From Haliclystus octoradiatus (lineage: Eukaryota; Cnidaria; Staurozoa; Stauromedusae; Haliclystidae), in the NCBI GenBank assembly GCA_916610825.1, contig OU744454.1, forward strand, positions 14,387,836 to 14,451,835: a DNA stretch of 64,000 nucleotides. Direction: 5' to 3'. The notes below the pieces were generated by a model. The model had not been told where the DNA came from, ran no database searches, and worked only from the letters and a program-made list of their open reading frames with translations. Of this stretch, positions 49,567 through 61,530 are shown piece by piece; position 1 is the first letter of the stretch, and each line of letters opens with the position of its first letter. Position numbers and translations under genes: made by a program.

Positions 49567-51093
49567 TCAAAGTAATCCGAAAGGTTGAAATGTTGTCGCC
49601 TTTACCTTCCATGTACTTTCTTTGACCTTGGTTATTTCTTCACTGAAGTAAATCTCGCCATTCTTTGATGTCATATGTAAAATTAGCTCTGGCTTAGATT
49701 CGACACTGATAAGAAATCGATTTCCAGGTTTATTAATTGGAATCAAAGAAAAACGTTTTCTTTCAATTTTTACATTCATTTTCTTTCCAAATAATTTATC
49801 AAGAGCAATTCTATATTTTTGCATACCACTAGATTTCGATGACCCAGTTATCATTAAATTTGCACTGTTTTTTTCTCCGTCATAGTTCACCATTTGAAAT
49901 TTGTAATAACCTTGCTCATCAATCACAATTTTTAATTCTGCTTTCTCCTTTTCATCACAACTTTTTATGGAATATGAGTTTCTACCTAACAGGACATCGC
50001 TAACCGAACATGCATATACCTTTTTGTATTCTTCCGTCTCAATCACATATTCTGCCACATTATCCAGTAGGAGTGTATTCTGTTTAGGTAAACCTATTAA
50101 ATCCATAACACTGTTAATTTGCTTTGAAATTTGATTTTTGTTGATTGGGTGAAATACTTGTAATAAATGATAATTTTCTTTTTTGCTGCATTCAGTAGAG
50201 TTTTCAACATTACTACAATCTTGTGATCTTAAAAATTGAAGTGTCTCCCTGTAACGTTTTACATCTTCCAACTGATACGCCTGTATTTCACCATATTTCA
50301 ATGGCATTTTCTTAGTCTCATTAACAAATAATGCTAGCTCAAGTAATAAAAATACTCTTAAAATAATTAACTCCCCATACACAGCTATAATGATCATCAA
50401 TTTTTTAGCATCGTCGTACGTTTTCGCACCTCTTCTTATCCGATGCTCAATTTCACCCATCATTTCGATTTTTGTATCTTCCACTCTTTCAACCACGGAT
50501 TGCAAGCCTGCTGCACTTATATTCTTTGCCATGCCATCTTTATTGTAATAATCAAGAATGTTTTTACTTTGAGCAAATTTTACCTTAGCTCCGTGCATAG
50601 CCCTTAGCAAACCTTCGTCAAATTCTGCTTTAATGGCTTGTTTCACTAAGACGTCAATTCCATTACCGACATCATTACTGCTGAAGAGACTGAAAATAGT
50701 GGACAGCAATCCACCAAAAGCAGCCAAAATGAACCCAGGGGATCCCAAAAATAATCCAACTCCAACCATTACATCACCAATACCGGATAAAATTTTCATT
50801 GTGTCTCCATTTTCGATTCCTGATTTAAATTTAGGAAGAGCAGTAGTAATAGTACTCATTACATCCTTGAGTTTACCTTTTTTTTGTATCGCTTTAACTG
50901 CGGAAAATGTTTCATCCAATTTATTTAAACTCTTTGTCAAAGCAACCAGATGAGGTCCTTTAAAATCCCTTCCAACAATTCTTTTAGCCTCTTGTGTGGA
51001 AGGAATTGAATTTGAAACACCACCTGATGTCCTAACAGCGTAACATAACAGAAATAATATACCGATAGTATAAGTGATGAGCAAAGTACCCAT
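49567..51093 (-). CDS. Intronless secreted 508-aa protein with glycine-rich hydrophobic hairpin (pore-former-like)
   Basis: Residues 1-~23 are a signal peptide. Residues ~40-100 are predicted helical and amphipathic. Residues 101-138 form a long glycine-rich hydrophobic hairpin (GVGLFLGSPGFILAAFGG at its core), and a second hydrophobic stretch spans 232-257. Residues ~380-508 look beta-rich. After the leader there are only four Cys (293, 302, 362, 379), which would fit two local disulphides. This order (helical N-half with a Gly-rich insertion hairpin, beta C-half) and the length resemble metazoan pore-forming proteins such as the cnidarian jellyfish-toxin family. That link is an inference from architecture, not from a recognised motif. 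There are no introns. A TATA-like box sits at about 51226-51234. Alternatives are an unrelated secreted structural or immune protein. Confidence 0.75.
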   Translation of the reverse strand: MGTLLITYTIGILFLLCYAVRTSGGVSNSIPSTQEAKRIVGRDFKGPHLVALTKSLNKLDETFSAVKAIQKKGKLKDVMSTITTALPKFKSGIENGDTMKILSGIGDVMVGVGLFLGSPGFILAAFGGLLSTIFSLFSSNDVGNGIDVLVKQAIKAEFDEGLLRAMHGAKVKFAQSKNILDYYNKDGMAKNISAAGLQSVVERVEDTKIEMMGEIEHRIRRGAKTYDDAKKLMIIIAVYGELIILRVFLLLELALFVNETKKMPLKYGEIQAYQLEDVKRYRETLQFLRSQDCSNVENSTECSKKENYHLLQVFHPINKNQISKQINSVMDLIGLPKQNTLLLDNVAEYVIETEEYKKVYACSVSDVLLGRNSYSIKSCDEKEKAELKIVIDEQGYYKFQMVNYDGEKNSANLMITGSSKSSGMQKYRIALDKLFGKKMNVKIERKRFSLIPINKPGNRFLISVESKPELILHMTSKNGEIYFSEEITKVKESTWKVKATTFQPFGLL

Positions 51094-51225
51094 GGTGTTG
51101 TCTTCGGTTTGCTTGGAAACAAAAAATTTATAAGTCGATATTCTGTCTTATTATAGATATTGTAAATTATCCAAGAAAAGCTAAGCTTATCATGATGGAC
51201 TCTATGGATTATATGAGAAATCACA

Positions 51226-51234
51226 TTTTATATA
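51226..51234 (-). promoter_or_regulatory. TATA-like box upstream of the 508-aa gene
   Basis: The minus strand reads TTATATAAAATG here, about 130 bp before the ATG at 51093. Position and sequence fit a core promoter with a short 5' UTR. In AT-rich DNA a chance match is possible. Confidence 0.35.
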
Positions 51235-51239
51235 ACAGA

Positions 51240-52570
51240 TTGAGGACCTGTTTGCATTTATAATTTATTTCTATAACAGCATCTCCTTATAAGGTGTAAC
51301 AGGTAGAATAATGGGATCGAAAGTTTGACATCATATTCACCTGTATGGCACATGACCTTTTGCAACTACTAAAATGTCTATCGGATTCAATCCATGAAAG
51401 GTAAACGATGGTTGGCGTCAGAATTTGCATCTAACCATAAAACGATTAGAAACTTTAAGATATACTGATCTATATAGCCAGCTACCCATTTGGAAACTAT
51501 GTTAAACTTAATTTGTGTGGTAGCTCATTTACACTGAAATATAAATAGCCAAGCAAACTTTTGGTCTTTAGGCCAGAAACTTATATAAATGTTTATATGA
51601 ACATTATGTTTATATGAATATTGTTCAAATGTTTAAATTTTAAGATTTAGCACTTTAGTTCATATATGATGCCTCATCAAAATAAAACAACATTTAAAAA
51701 TAGATTACGATGAAATTGCCCACATTTTTTTTATGGATAAACCTTTAATATGACAAAAATTGATACAGTAAAATAGAGGAACTTATTAACTACATAACAA
51801 TTAATGGCCTTATATGGCGTGACATTTGAATTCTTTGTGATTCGTTTTATTTAATAACTTAAGAGATTTCTGTTTTCTGTTTTTCCTGCTTTATCAAGCG
51901 ACTAAACAAACCATAAATACACTACAATAGAAAACTATGATGCGCAGTCATTGATATAGAGTTTTTTGATCAAACAGAAAGGTGACAGGTGCATCTAGTT
52001 AAATAACTGCCACCTATCCCGAGCCATCTATACACATCAATCTTTATCTTGATTTATAATTCCATGTTCATAATTATTAACCAGAAGAAATGTTTGATGT
52101 ATGCAATGATTTTAACATGGTCTAAATGCAGCACAAAAGCAATGAACATGCCGCTTGAATGGATTTATTTTAAAGAAGTAATATCAAACAATTCAAACTT
52201 AAAAAATGTTGTATTTTACAGCTTAAAAAGGAAGCAACCGATGGATATGTCTTCCTTTTTTTTGTTCAGTTTAAACATGTTTTTTAGTATATGTTTGTTT
52301 GTTTGCTCGGTTTAATTCACAAATAATTCGAAAAGTTAAATATACAGTATACAAAAAATAGTTAAACTATGTGAATCAGGCAAGTATTGGCTACTACAAC
52401 ACTTACATAAAGCCTCATTTAGAAGCATTTACAGAATTTGGATTAATCAATTAATTTCAGTTCATTTTTAAATAATTTGAAGGATTTAACAGATATAAGG
52501 GAATTTGCTACATCTTTTTACCTGCTAAAGCTATAGTGGCATCCTGCTAAAGTTATTTTTGAGCAACCAC
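51240..52570. other. Intergenic, no gene seen
   Basis: AT-rich spacer upstream of the 508-aa gene. The 88-aa plus-strand frame at 52049 has no recognisable features. A short (ATG)n run at 52571-52588 precedes the LINE. Confidence 0.4.
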
Positions 52571-52611
52571 ATGATGATGATGATGATGAAAATAAATAGG
52601 TTAATAAATAA

Positions 52612-54410
52612 ATAAATCCATTCAATCTTTAACTTGTAATCCAATCACCTCAACAAAAAATTATATCAATTCCATATCAAATATTAATATACTAGCTAAT
52701 CAATTTAATCTTCAACCAATAACAATTTCAGAAATTGAACAACTAATTTATAGGCTTCCCAACAAACGCTCTATTGGGATAGATAATATTGAAACTCGTC
52801 TACTAAAGTTAACAGCACACAGCATTGCACCAGGCTTAACACAAATATTTAACCATTCTCTCAGGGATGGTGTCTTCCCGGATGCATTGAAAACAGCTAA
52901 AGTCATCCTCTTGCACAAAGGAGATTCCATAACTGAGAGAACAAACTACAGACCTATATCAGTACTTCCTATAATATCAAAGATTCTGGAAAAACTTGTA
53001 CATATTCAACTTAATTATTATTTAACAACCAATAACTTATTAACCAATTATCAATATGGCTTCCGTAAAAATCATTCCACCGATGGCAGTATTTTAAATT
53101 TTTCGGAATTTTGCTTCGATAATGTTCTAAATAAAAATCTTGTAGGTGTGGTAAGTATAGATCTAAAAAAAGCATTTGACACTGTAGATCATCTTATTTT
53201 ATTAGATAAATTGAAATTATATGGTAGTAATGTAAATAGTTTAAATTTTTTTAATTCTTATTTAATAGGTAGAAAACAAATAGTAAATGTAAATAATGTA
53301 AATTCTAACTTAGGTGTAATTAAATATGGAGTTCCCCAAGGGTCAATCCTTGGGCCTCTACTTTTTCTTATTTATATCAATGACATATGCGCGTCTGTAA
53401 ATAATTGTAAAATTAACTTATATGCTGATGATACTCTTTTGTACGTAGCTCACAAAAAATTAAATGACATAGAACAACTTTTACTCGTAGATTTAAACCA
53501 AATTCATGCCTGGCTGTGTGCAAATAAACTAACCCTCAATATATTAAAAACTAAATGCATGGTAATCGGCTCAAAGCCAAATTTAAAAAAGCAAGAAGAA
53601 ACTGAATTTTCTATCAAAATAGATCACCAGCAAATAGACCGGGTTAATTTAATGCAGTATCTAGGAGTACTAATTGATACTAATTTAACATTCGATAATC
53701 ATATTACTGCTCTGAATAAAAAAATTAATAGAAGTTTAGGGGTACTGAAATATGTAAGACGCTTCATCCCACAACAATCTGCATTAATTATTTATAACAC
53801 CATTGTTTTGCCACATTTTGACTACTGCGCTATTGTATGGGGGAATTGTAAAACTGAACATCTTGATCGCCTCCAGAGATTGCAGAACAGAGGAATGAGG
53901 TCAGTGCTCCGTTGTAACTATCGAACTCGTGTCTCTGATATGCAAAGTCAGCTTGGCTGGCTTTCTGTCAGAGACCGAATAACATCAAATCAACTAATGT
54001 TCACACACAAAATTAAATTTAACCAATCTCCTCCTTTGCTTTCTTCATTATTTCAACGACCACATACCACCAGAACAAGATCCCACTACCACAATGACAT
54101 TTACATCAGGTCAAGCCATTGCCACTCATTTCAACATGCTGGTGCTCATAAGTGGAACGATCTACCGTCTACAATGAAGGAAGTATCAAACAGGCCAACT
54201 TTCAAACGTCTCCTTGGGAAGCACTTACACGGAATAACATAATTAAGTTAATCAAATCTTTCTTCAAATGTCTATCCTGTAAAGTATATTGTTGTAAAAT
54301 TGTATTGTTATTTTATGTTTATCTATATATTTATAAATTAGTCTTGTGAAAAAAAGCTTTTAGCTTATTCAAGTTCTGAATAAATGATGATGATGATGAT
54401 GATGATGACA
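52612..54410 (+). mobile_element. 5'-truncated LINE with open reverse-transcriptase frame
   Basis: The frame is open from about 52612 to the stop at 54240-54242 (about 540 codons). It carries LINE RT motifs: KRSIGIDNIETRLLK, NYRPISVLPIISKILEK, VVSIDLKKAFDTVDH, YGVPQGSILGPLLFLIYIND and the catalytic LYADDTLLY, followed by the C-terminal RLQRLQNRGMRSVLR region. The 5' part (ORF1, endonuclease) is absent. The 3' end carries an ATAAATGATGATG tail with a (GAT)n run. The intact frame suggests a fairly recent insertion. CR1/L2/Jockey-like; the clade is not resolved. Confidence 0.9.
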
Positions 54411-54917
54411 TCGAAGCGTAATGAAAGTTTCTCCTGGGATTTGTAAGCTTCATTTGATGAAAAGCTATTTTACATTATTTTTATGCTCCTTGTTCGATAG
54501 CTGCATGGTGTCTTAACTTCTTTAAAAACCTTGAATTAGCTATTAAAAAAAACCGTTTATATAGCATGTAGATATACAGGAAGACTTGTTGTCAAGTCTT
54601 CAAAAATTGTTTAAAAATAATAATAAAACTTATAGAAGCAGAGCATGATCATAGAAGATATAAATGTACTTTTTACTTCGGATTTTCGTCAGATATCAAT
54701 TATCAACTCCAATTATGTTCTCTGTTACCTACTAGGCTGTACAAGAAACTTTTTAAATTGTTTTAATCCACATAATGCATGCATAAACATATCATGACAT
54801 ATATCACCACAGATGACACAGATGGTTTGAATATTTGACCAGTCTATGTATGGGTAGATAAATCCACCAGTAATAAACACAAGTCACCTAATAGCGACAT
54901 TGTACAGCAAATGCTTA
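54411..54917. other. Spacer, nothing recognised
   Basis: AT-rich sequence between the LINE tail and the MITE at 54918. No coding frame or repeat recognised. Confidence 0.4.
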
Positions 54918-55115
54918 AAGGGACAAAATTGACCAGCCGCGAGCTCAAGTTGAATTTATGCTTAGCGTAATTCAACCGTCTCTTTGAAACTATTGTTATA
55001 CGCAGGCCTAGTTTGTAATAAAATTCATCTCAACAATGAACATTGTGTTATAAACAATCAGCATGCACGTGATCCTACGTGCGTATCGCCTGACGGTCAA
55101 TTTTGCTCCTTTCAA
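54918..55115. mobile_element. TTAA-flanked MITE, copy 2
   Basis: AGGGACAAAATTGACC at the left and GGTCAATTTTGCTCCTT at the right. The interior (GAATTTATGCTTAGCGTAAT etc.) matches 10846-11050. The left flank is TTAA, the right TCAA. Confidence 0.65.
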
Positions 55116-55604
55116 GGGTCAAACAAGACCGGCAGCCTTTGTATGGAAATTTTTTGAAATCTGATTTCGTAGCTTTTTAATTACGTCATGTTATTTCAGT
55201 GAGTTGATGATATTTGAGCCGTGAATTCTGAAACGCAACTTCTAATATTGTAACATTTTTGGAAATACACGAAGCAAAGCAATACGATTTGATATAAAGA
55301 TGATGACAATCAGGGTTTCAAATACGACATATATATATGTCCTTAAAATCATCATTCCATGCGAACAAGTCTGAAATTTTATCAGAATATCTCTTACCAA
55401 AAACATCGCGGTTCGAAACGCAGACAAACGAACGACAATTAATGTGGACAATAATCTACATTATGCTTTCTTTCAACAGAATGCTTTATTCCATGTTACA
55501 TCTTTGATAAACGGTCTTAGCAAATCACAAAACACTTCTTTGGAGATTTGTGCCATCGAAAATCTTCTCGTGATATATTCCAGTTACCAGATTTCATCGC
55601 TATG

Positions 55605-55740
55605 TGTGCGATATTTAGTTTAACTCATAGTCATGTAACCTAGCCTCTTGCTCATGTAATATATATAATCTGTTCTTTACTCAATATATTCATTCTGTTG
55701 ATAACTCCACTGCGTGTTTATCTTGAGCCATCGTAATATC
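55605..55740 (+). mobile_element. 5' LTR of Ty3/gypsy element, 136 bp
   Basis: TGTGCGATATTTAGTTTAAC through GTAATATC. Nearly identical (about 7 differences by eye) to 61300-61435. Immediately followed by TGG, the usual start of a primer-binding site. Confidence 0.85.
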
Positions 55741-55758
55741 TGGCGCTGCTATAATGGC
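55741..55758 (+). other. Putative primer-binding site
   Basis: TGGCGCTGCTATAATGGC directly abuts the LTR. It starts with TGG, complementary to the CCA end of a tRNA; which tRNA is not identified. Confidence 0.5.
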
Positions 55759-55849
55759 GCTGCGAGTTCGTGTTTAACTCGAATTATTTCAATTTCAATT
55801 TTATTATAATTATTACGTAGTTTTAATTTTTTATTATTATTTACCCAAT

Positions 55850-56146
55850 TTGAGTATTGATGACAACGAAGATGTCACTGGTGGTATTTTTAATGATCTT
55901 ACTAAAAATTTTGAAATCTGGTGTGATCGATGGGACTCGTACCATACCGTTTCTGATTTAAAAGATCAATCACATTGCAATCAATTGGCTGTATTGAAGT
56001 TATGTCTATCCACCGACACCCTGAAAGTTGTAAGAAATCTGGCACTGTCCCATGAAGACGCTAACTTACCATCATTGAGGCAATTTGACGTCATCTTCGT
56101 GGCCAAATCAACATCGTCATCGAACGCTGGTCGTCATTGGTCTTAG
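55850..56146 (+). pseudogene. Gypsy gag remnant
   Basis: 98-aa frame just after the 5' LTR, with an acidic start and WCDRWDSYHTVSDLKDQSH, typical of a gypsy Gag N-terminal region. The rest of Gag, the zinc knuckle and the protease are absent, so a deletion joins it almost directly to the reverse-transcriptase region. Confidence 0.6.
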
Positions 56147-56172
56147 TGAAACCACCCTTACAAATATCATGA

Positions 56173-56844
56173 GTGACTATTCTGACGTTTAAAATTAGTC
56201 TTGGAGATGACGCTGTACCATTTTGCGTCAGCACGCCAAAACGCATACCGTTTGCGTATAAATCCAAATTAGAAATTGTATTAAAGGAATTACAAGCTGA
56301 CGACATTATTGCTCCAGTAACTGAGCCAACTGAATGGTGCTCCCCTATTGTTTTAACATCTAAGAAGAACACTGACGACATAAGACTGTGTTTCGATTTA
56401 TCTAGGATGAATAGATATGTAAAACGTGAACGTTATTGTTCACCTACTTCAACAGAAGCTGTCGCTGATATTAAAACTAGTGACACTAAAATGTTTACTA
56501 CGTTTGATGCTCTCAAAGGCTATCACCAATGTCCTTTAGATGAAGAGATCCAAGCTTTAACAACGTTTATAACACCATCCGTTCGTTTTAAATACCTTCG
56601 TGCCTCGTTTGGGATTAGTAGTATTAGTGAACATTACAATCGTACAATGGACGAAGCATTCGCCGGATTAACCAGATTCCGTAAAATCGTAGATGATGTC
56701 GTCATATACGACGCAAATGAAGTTACATTTGAAAACCACGTCCGTCAATTTATACAACGCTGTTGGAATTGTGGCATATCTCTGAAAACTAAAAAAAAAT
56801 TTACGGTAAACAAACAGCCTCGTTTTCTGGTTTTCTATATTTAG
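56173..56844 (+). pseudogene. Gypsy reverse-transcriptase remnant
   Basis: Ty3/gypsy RT features in order: TPKRIPFAYKSKLEIVLKEL, EWCSPIVLTSKK, IRLCFDLSRMNRYVKRE, FDALKGYHQCPLDE, and the catalytic box as IVDDVVIYD. The frame ends early near 56844 (FLVFYI then stop) and pol continues in other frames, so the element cannot make an intact Pol. Confidence 0.85.
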
Positions 56845-56984
56845 TTTATTATATCGGCTATAAAAGACTTCCCGCGACCACGGAATATTACTGATTTAAG
56901 TTCGTTTCTTGGTTTAATTAATCAATTATCATCATTTACTGACATCATTTCCACATTAGCTAAACCATTTAAACCACTTCTAAA

Positions 56985-57490
56985 ACATGATTATGAATTT
57001 GAATTATTGGTCTGATTGTCATGACAGCGCATTTAATTCTACAAAAACAGCTTTGCTTTCAGTACCAATGTTAGCCTACTTTGACCCTTCTAAATCTACT
57101 AGACTTTCTACAGACGCTAGCCGCCTCAAGGGTTTATGTTTTGTTCTTCGACAGCAACTATCGGATGGCACATGGCGTCTCATGCAAACCGGTTCCCGCT
57201 TCTTATCATCGGCGGAATAACGCTATGCAATGATTGAACTTGAATTATTAGCAGTTGTTTGGGCCATTGTTAAATGTTATACATTTTTAATGGGTTTATT
57301 AATAATTTTGACATACATGTGGACCGCAAACCATTGGTTCCTATCTTAAATAGTTTCAGGCTTGAAGAAATTTTCCAATCCACGACTTCAAAGACAATGA
57401 ATGAAGCTACTCCCATACAATTTCAAGGTCATCTGGGTTCCTGGTAAAGATCACCATTCAGCCGACACCCTATCTCGCTCACCAGTCTCA
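56985..57490 (+). pseudogene. Gypsy RNase H remnant
   Basis: The first part has LSTDASRLKGLCFVLRQQ and GSRFLSSAE. After a break, VIWVPGKDHHSADTLSR marks the C-terminal end of RNase H. A stop after SSAE and frame changes interrupt it. Confidence 0.75.
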
Positions 57491-57717
57491 ATGCCAACTG
57501 ATGATGACGCGGAAGCAGACCTAGACGCTTACATCTTTTTCAACAAGATCTATTCCATTAACTATTTGGAATCACAAGTTGACTTACTGCAGTACTGCAG
57601 AATGAGAATCGTGACAATGATTACCAATCTCTACGGCAACTCATCCGTGATGGCTTTCTAGATGCTAAACATGATGTCCCTGACCCCCTCAGAATTTATT
57701 GGAACATACGTCATCAT

Positions 57718-58675
57718 TTGACAATTGATGATAACCTCATACTATATGGTTGTCGCCTAGTAATACAATCATCTCTGCGACCTTCAATCTTATCAAAACT
57801 GCACGAAGGCCACCAGGGAATACTTCGCACACGTCAACGTGCACGACCTGTTGTCTATTGGCCTGGCATCGATGCTGCTATTGAACAACTCATCAAACAT
57901 GTTCAGATTGCCGAAAAGATCTACCATCTCAGTGCAAAGAGCCACTCCAGTCTCGCCCGTCTGCATCAAAAGCATTTGAAATCCTTCATGCGGACCTTGG
58001 TCAATACGCTGATCATCAGTTCCTAGTCGTCATCGACGCGTACTCTGGCTGGCCTTTTATATTCGACCTTGGCAAGCATGCACCTAGCACTTCAACTATA
58101 GACTCTTTCAAACAAATTCTCTGCCAAACATCTGTACCGAATTACTTCATCCCGGACAATGGCCCTCAATTTACAGCCAAAGCTTTCAAAGATTTTCTAT
58201 TACAATGGGATATAACTACATAACCATCTTCACCATATTATCCACAATCAAACGGCCGTGCAGAAGCCTGTTGGAATAGATCTACAGCCAAACTCAATCT
58301 AGAAGACTGGACTAAAGCCCTTCTTCAATATCGTAACACACCTGGTGCTGATGGCCGCTCACCTTCTCAAATTGTATTTGGCCATCCTGCTCAAGACACC
58401 CTTCGCACCTTTGCTCCTGAGTGGCAACAGTCTGCACATAAGGCTGAAGCAAAAGCTGCATTAACACAAGACAAACGTGAACGTCGATACAACACTCAAG
58501 CACATTTGCTTCCTGACCTAGAAGTTGGAAACCATGTAGCAGTTCGGCACCCCATCACTAAAGACTGGTACAAATACGGTACCATTGTTTCCTGTTTGAG
58601 CAATCGTGACTACCTTATCAAATTGGTCAGTGGATTAGTTTAACGTCGCAACCGTCGTCTAATTCTTCGCCGTTA
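57718..58675 (+). pseudogene. Gypsy integrase remnant
   Basis: A zinc-finger-like HEGHQGILRTRQRARPVVYW region with the Cys pair altered, then the catalytic core: VVIDAYSGWPF and IPDNGPQFTAKAFKDFL in later frames, then a C-terminal part ending near RRNRRLILRR. Several stops and frameshifts. The element is interrupted downstream by an antisense LINE. Confidence 0.8.
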
Positions 58676-58989
58676 ACCGGTATATCCATCTACACCTATA
58701 CCAACGCTTGCCGTACCTACAGATCCATCTGGCACAAACACGTCAACTATACTACTACTTCATAATCTACTACACAAAATCAACCTCGTCGAAGTAACTG
58801 GCAGCATAGTCCACTTATATTATAGTAGATTAATCGAAGAATGCTAGTAAAGTCAAATCCAATTCTTTATTTTTGTACCAAAGAGTGAAATTTTAATTCG
58901 TACATTTCGTTGAAGGATAATTCGCTTTAATTTATTCAAGAGTTCAATTACTCCGTCATAATTGTTACTATTTTAATATTAATTTACAA

Positions 58990-61180
58990 TTTTCATATTT
59001 TATTAACTTACAATTATCATGTTGTTGCTGTTGTTGTTCAAAAATATTGACCGGATTATATAGGAAAGTAAAACTTCCACTTACATATATATCCTTTAAA
59101 TACATTAATAAAGCATAAAATTAAAATGTGTTAGTTGGGTTAACTATACTAGTAGTTCATATAGATTGTTGATTAACTTTGCATAAGGCATTTAGATCAA
59201 CAATGTTCAATTTTGATTTGAAAGAAATTAATGATTTGGAGGTTACCACACTCTCTGGTAAACTGTTCCACCATGGAATGACTCGATTGATAAATTAGTA
59301 TTTGCTGATATTTAGCCTACCGGATACATTTGTCAGTTGTAACTTTAAGGATCTACCTCGCTTTGAATATTTAATTTTACTGAATTTACAAAATTCTTCT
59401 AAATGTAAATCTACTAGATTATTAATAATTTTAAACATCATTATCAGATCGCTTTTGATTCTCCTTAATTCCAAAGAATCAATATTAAGATACTTCAAAC
59501 GAGTTTGATATGTTTGACCGTAAATGTGTTTGATGTGGCATACATGCCAGATAAATGTTCTTTGAACCTTTTCAATGCTAATGGAAACACTGATTCTAAA
59601 AGTGGTCTCGCGTACACACTGTATGCTTTCATTAAAACATCAGCATCTCTACTTGAGAAACATTTTCTTATTAGGAATGACCTAGACTTGGCCGTAGCAG
59701 TATCATAGCGTAATGAGCTGAAGGCTTGAGGTCGGTAGTGAATACAACTCCCAGGTCTTTATTCTATTTACTGGTCTCAGTTCTTTTTCTTCCAAGTTGT
59801 AAATCTGTTGCTGAACGTTGTGAAAAGCTAGACGTAACTGCCACGTTTGCGCCCATGTAACAACTTTATCTAATGATCTCTGCAGTTTTAGATTTGACTC
59901 TGATCTTGTAGAAAAGATTTTTGCGTCGTCTGCGAACAATTTGATATGGCATTCGTCTTCAAGGCAAGTTACAATGTCATTATTAAATACAATAAACAAT
60001 AGAGGGCCAAATACGGAGCCCTGGGGTACACCGCTGTCAACATTTAAATATTTAGAATAGACATTTTCGATACAAACAGATTGAGTGCGACCAGATAAAA
60101 ATGATGATATCCATTTGATGAGCTCGAATTGTATACCATATGCGTTGAGCTTGATAACTAGCTTATTGTGCGACATGGTATCAAAAGCTTTACTAAAGTT
60201 CAAATAGATTGTATCAGGTAATAATTTATTGTTTATTGCTTTAAACAAATGTTAAGAGTAGATAACAGCTGTGTGCATGTCGAGCGACGTTCTAAAAATC
60301 CGTGCTGCTCTCTGCCATGTTTCGAGAAATACTTTTTCATTTGTTTTGAGATAATCAATTCCATCACCTTGCATGTTACACGAGTCAACGAAACCGGGCG
60401 ATAGATTTGACATAATGAGGATTTTCCTGTTTTATAAAGATTGGTATTACAAATGCTGTTTTCCATATAGATGGCAGTTGACCAGACTGCATAGACGATT
60501 TAAATAATATGGATAAAGGTAAAGTAATATCGTTAGCAATGACTTTAGAAAGATAGCTGGATATCCACCAGGAGATGCAGACGCTTTATTTGGTAAGGCA
60601 AGTAACTCCTTAAGAATATCCTTTTGAGAGAAATTGATATATGACAAAGATGTAGTACTAATATTGACCTGTTGCAAAAATTCAGGATTGTTCCCATCAT
60701 CCTGGGTAAAGACTGTAGCAAAATAATTATTAAAAAGTTCAACTTTATGACTGACAACAGTTACCTTTTCTCCTATTTCATTTTGTACAGCAGGTATCGA
60801 AGAATGAGATTGTAGTTTACTATTTACAAATAAATAAAATCGGGAAAGAGAAACTTCCTCCAGAAGACTTTTTCACGCTGAATATTGAATTCTTTTAATG
60901 CCTTCTCATACTCTTTCGATGCATTTTTAAAATTGGTATTTGATACGACAGAAATCCTGTAAGCCAGGCGTTTCCTTAGAGCAAGAGAGCGAATAGTCTT
61001 TGGATACTTAAATTTTCTATTCTTAGTCAAAGGAACAAAGTTATGAATACAGTAATCAAATATTTCAGAAATTATACTCATGAAGATTTAACATCACCAT
61101 GGCAACTTTTCGATAAATGTATCCAGTTTATATCTTTCAAAATCATTGAAGTAGTATGATAGTCATATTTTATTGAATTA
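58990..61180 (-). mobile_element. LINE inserted antisense inside the gypsy element
   Basis: Minus-strand pieces in order: a pre-RT region (FERYKLDTFIEKLPW; YPKTIRSLALRKRLAYRI, ~61145-60824), an RT N-part (KDILKELLALPNKASASPGG), FSKAFDTMSHNKLVIKLNAY, SGVPQGSVFGPLLFIVFNND and the catalytic KLFADDAKIF (60248-59703), then the C-terminus with YLNIDSLELRRIKSDLIMM (59498-59295). Frameshifts and stops show it is dead. It is distinct from the LINE at 52.6 kb. Confidence 0.85.
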
Positions 61181-61289
61181 CTTTATAATCAATTTTACAC
61201 ATTCATATTCCATTTTAGCATATCTAGGTTACTATTAATAATAATATTTTAGTCTCTATAACAGTGTTAACAATCAGTCATATAGACTT

Positions 61290-61299
61290 GATGGGGAGA
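61290..61299 (+). other. Polypurine tract
   Basis: GATGGGGAGA directly before the 3' LTR, where the plus-strand primer of an LTR retrotransposon is expected. Confidence 0.6.
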
Positions 61300-61435
61300 T
61301 GTGCGATATTTAGTTTAACTCATAGTCATGTAACCTAGCCTCTTGTTCATGTAATATATATAATCTGTTCTCTACTCAATATATTCATTCTGATGATAAC
61401 TCCACTGCGTGTTTATCTTGAATCATTGTAATATC
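61300..61435 (+). mobile_element. 3' LTR of Ty3/gypsy element, 136 bp
   Basis: Same length as and nearly identical to 55605-55740. No convincing target-site duplication was found next to the two LTRs. Confidence 0.85.
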
Positions 61436-61500
61436 GATTATCATACACTATGAAAACTCAAAACCGAGTTGGTGATGTCACAGTGTGTTTGAAAATAAGG

Positions 61501-61530
61501 GTTTTGAAAAAAATGTATTTTTTTCAAAAC
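61501..61530. repeat. Short perfect hairpin
   Basis: GTTTTGAAAAAAA and TTTTTTTCAAAAC separated by TGTA. Could act as a terminator-like or cruciform sequence; probably incidental. Confidence 0.4.

Noticed and set aside
50633..50953. 106-aa plus-strand frame
   Set aside because: Antisense to the 508-aa gene; repetitive Pro/Ser/Ile content typical of a shadow frame.
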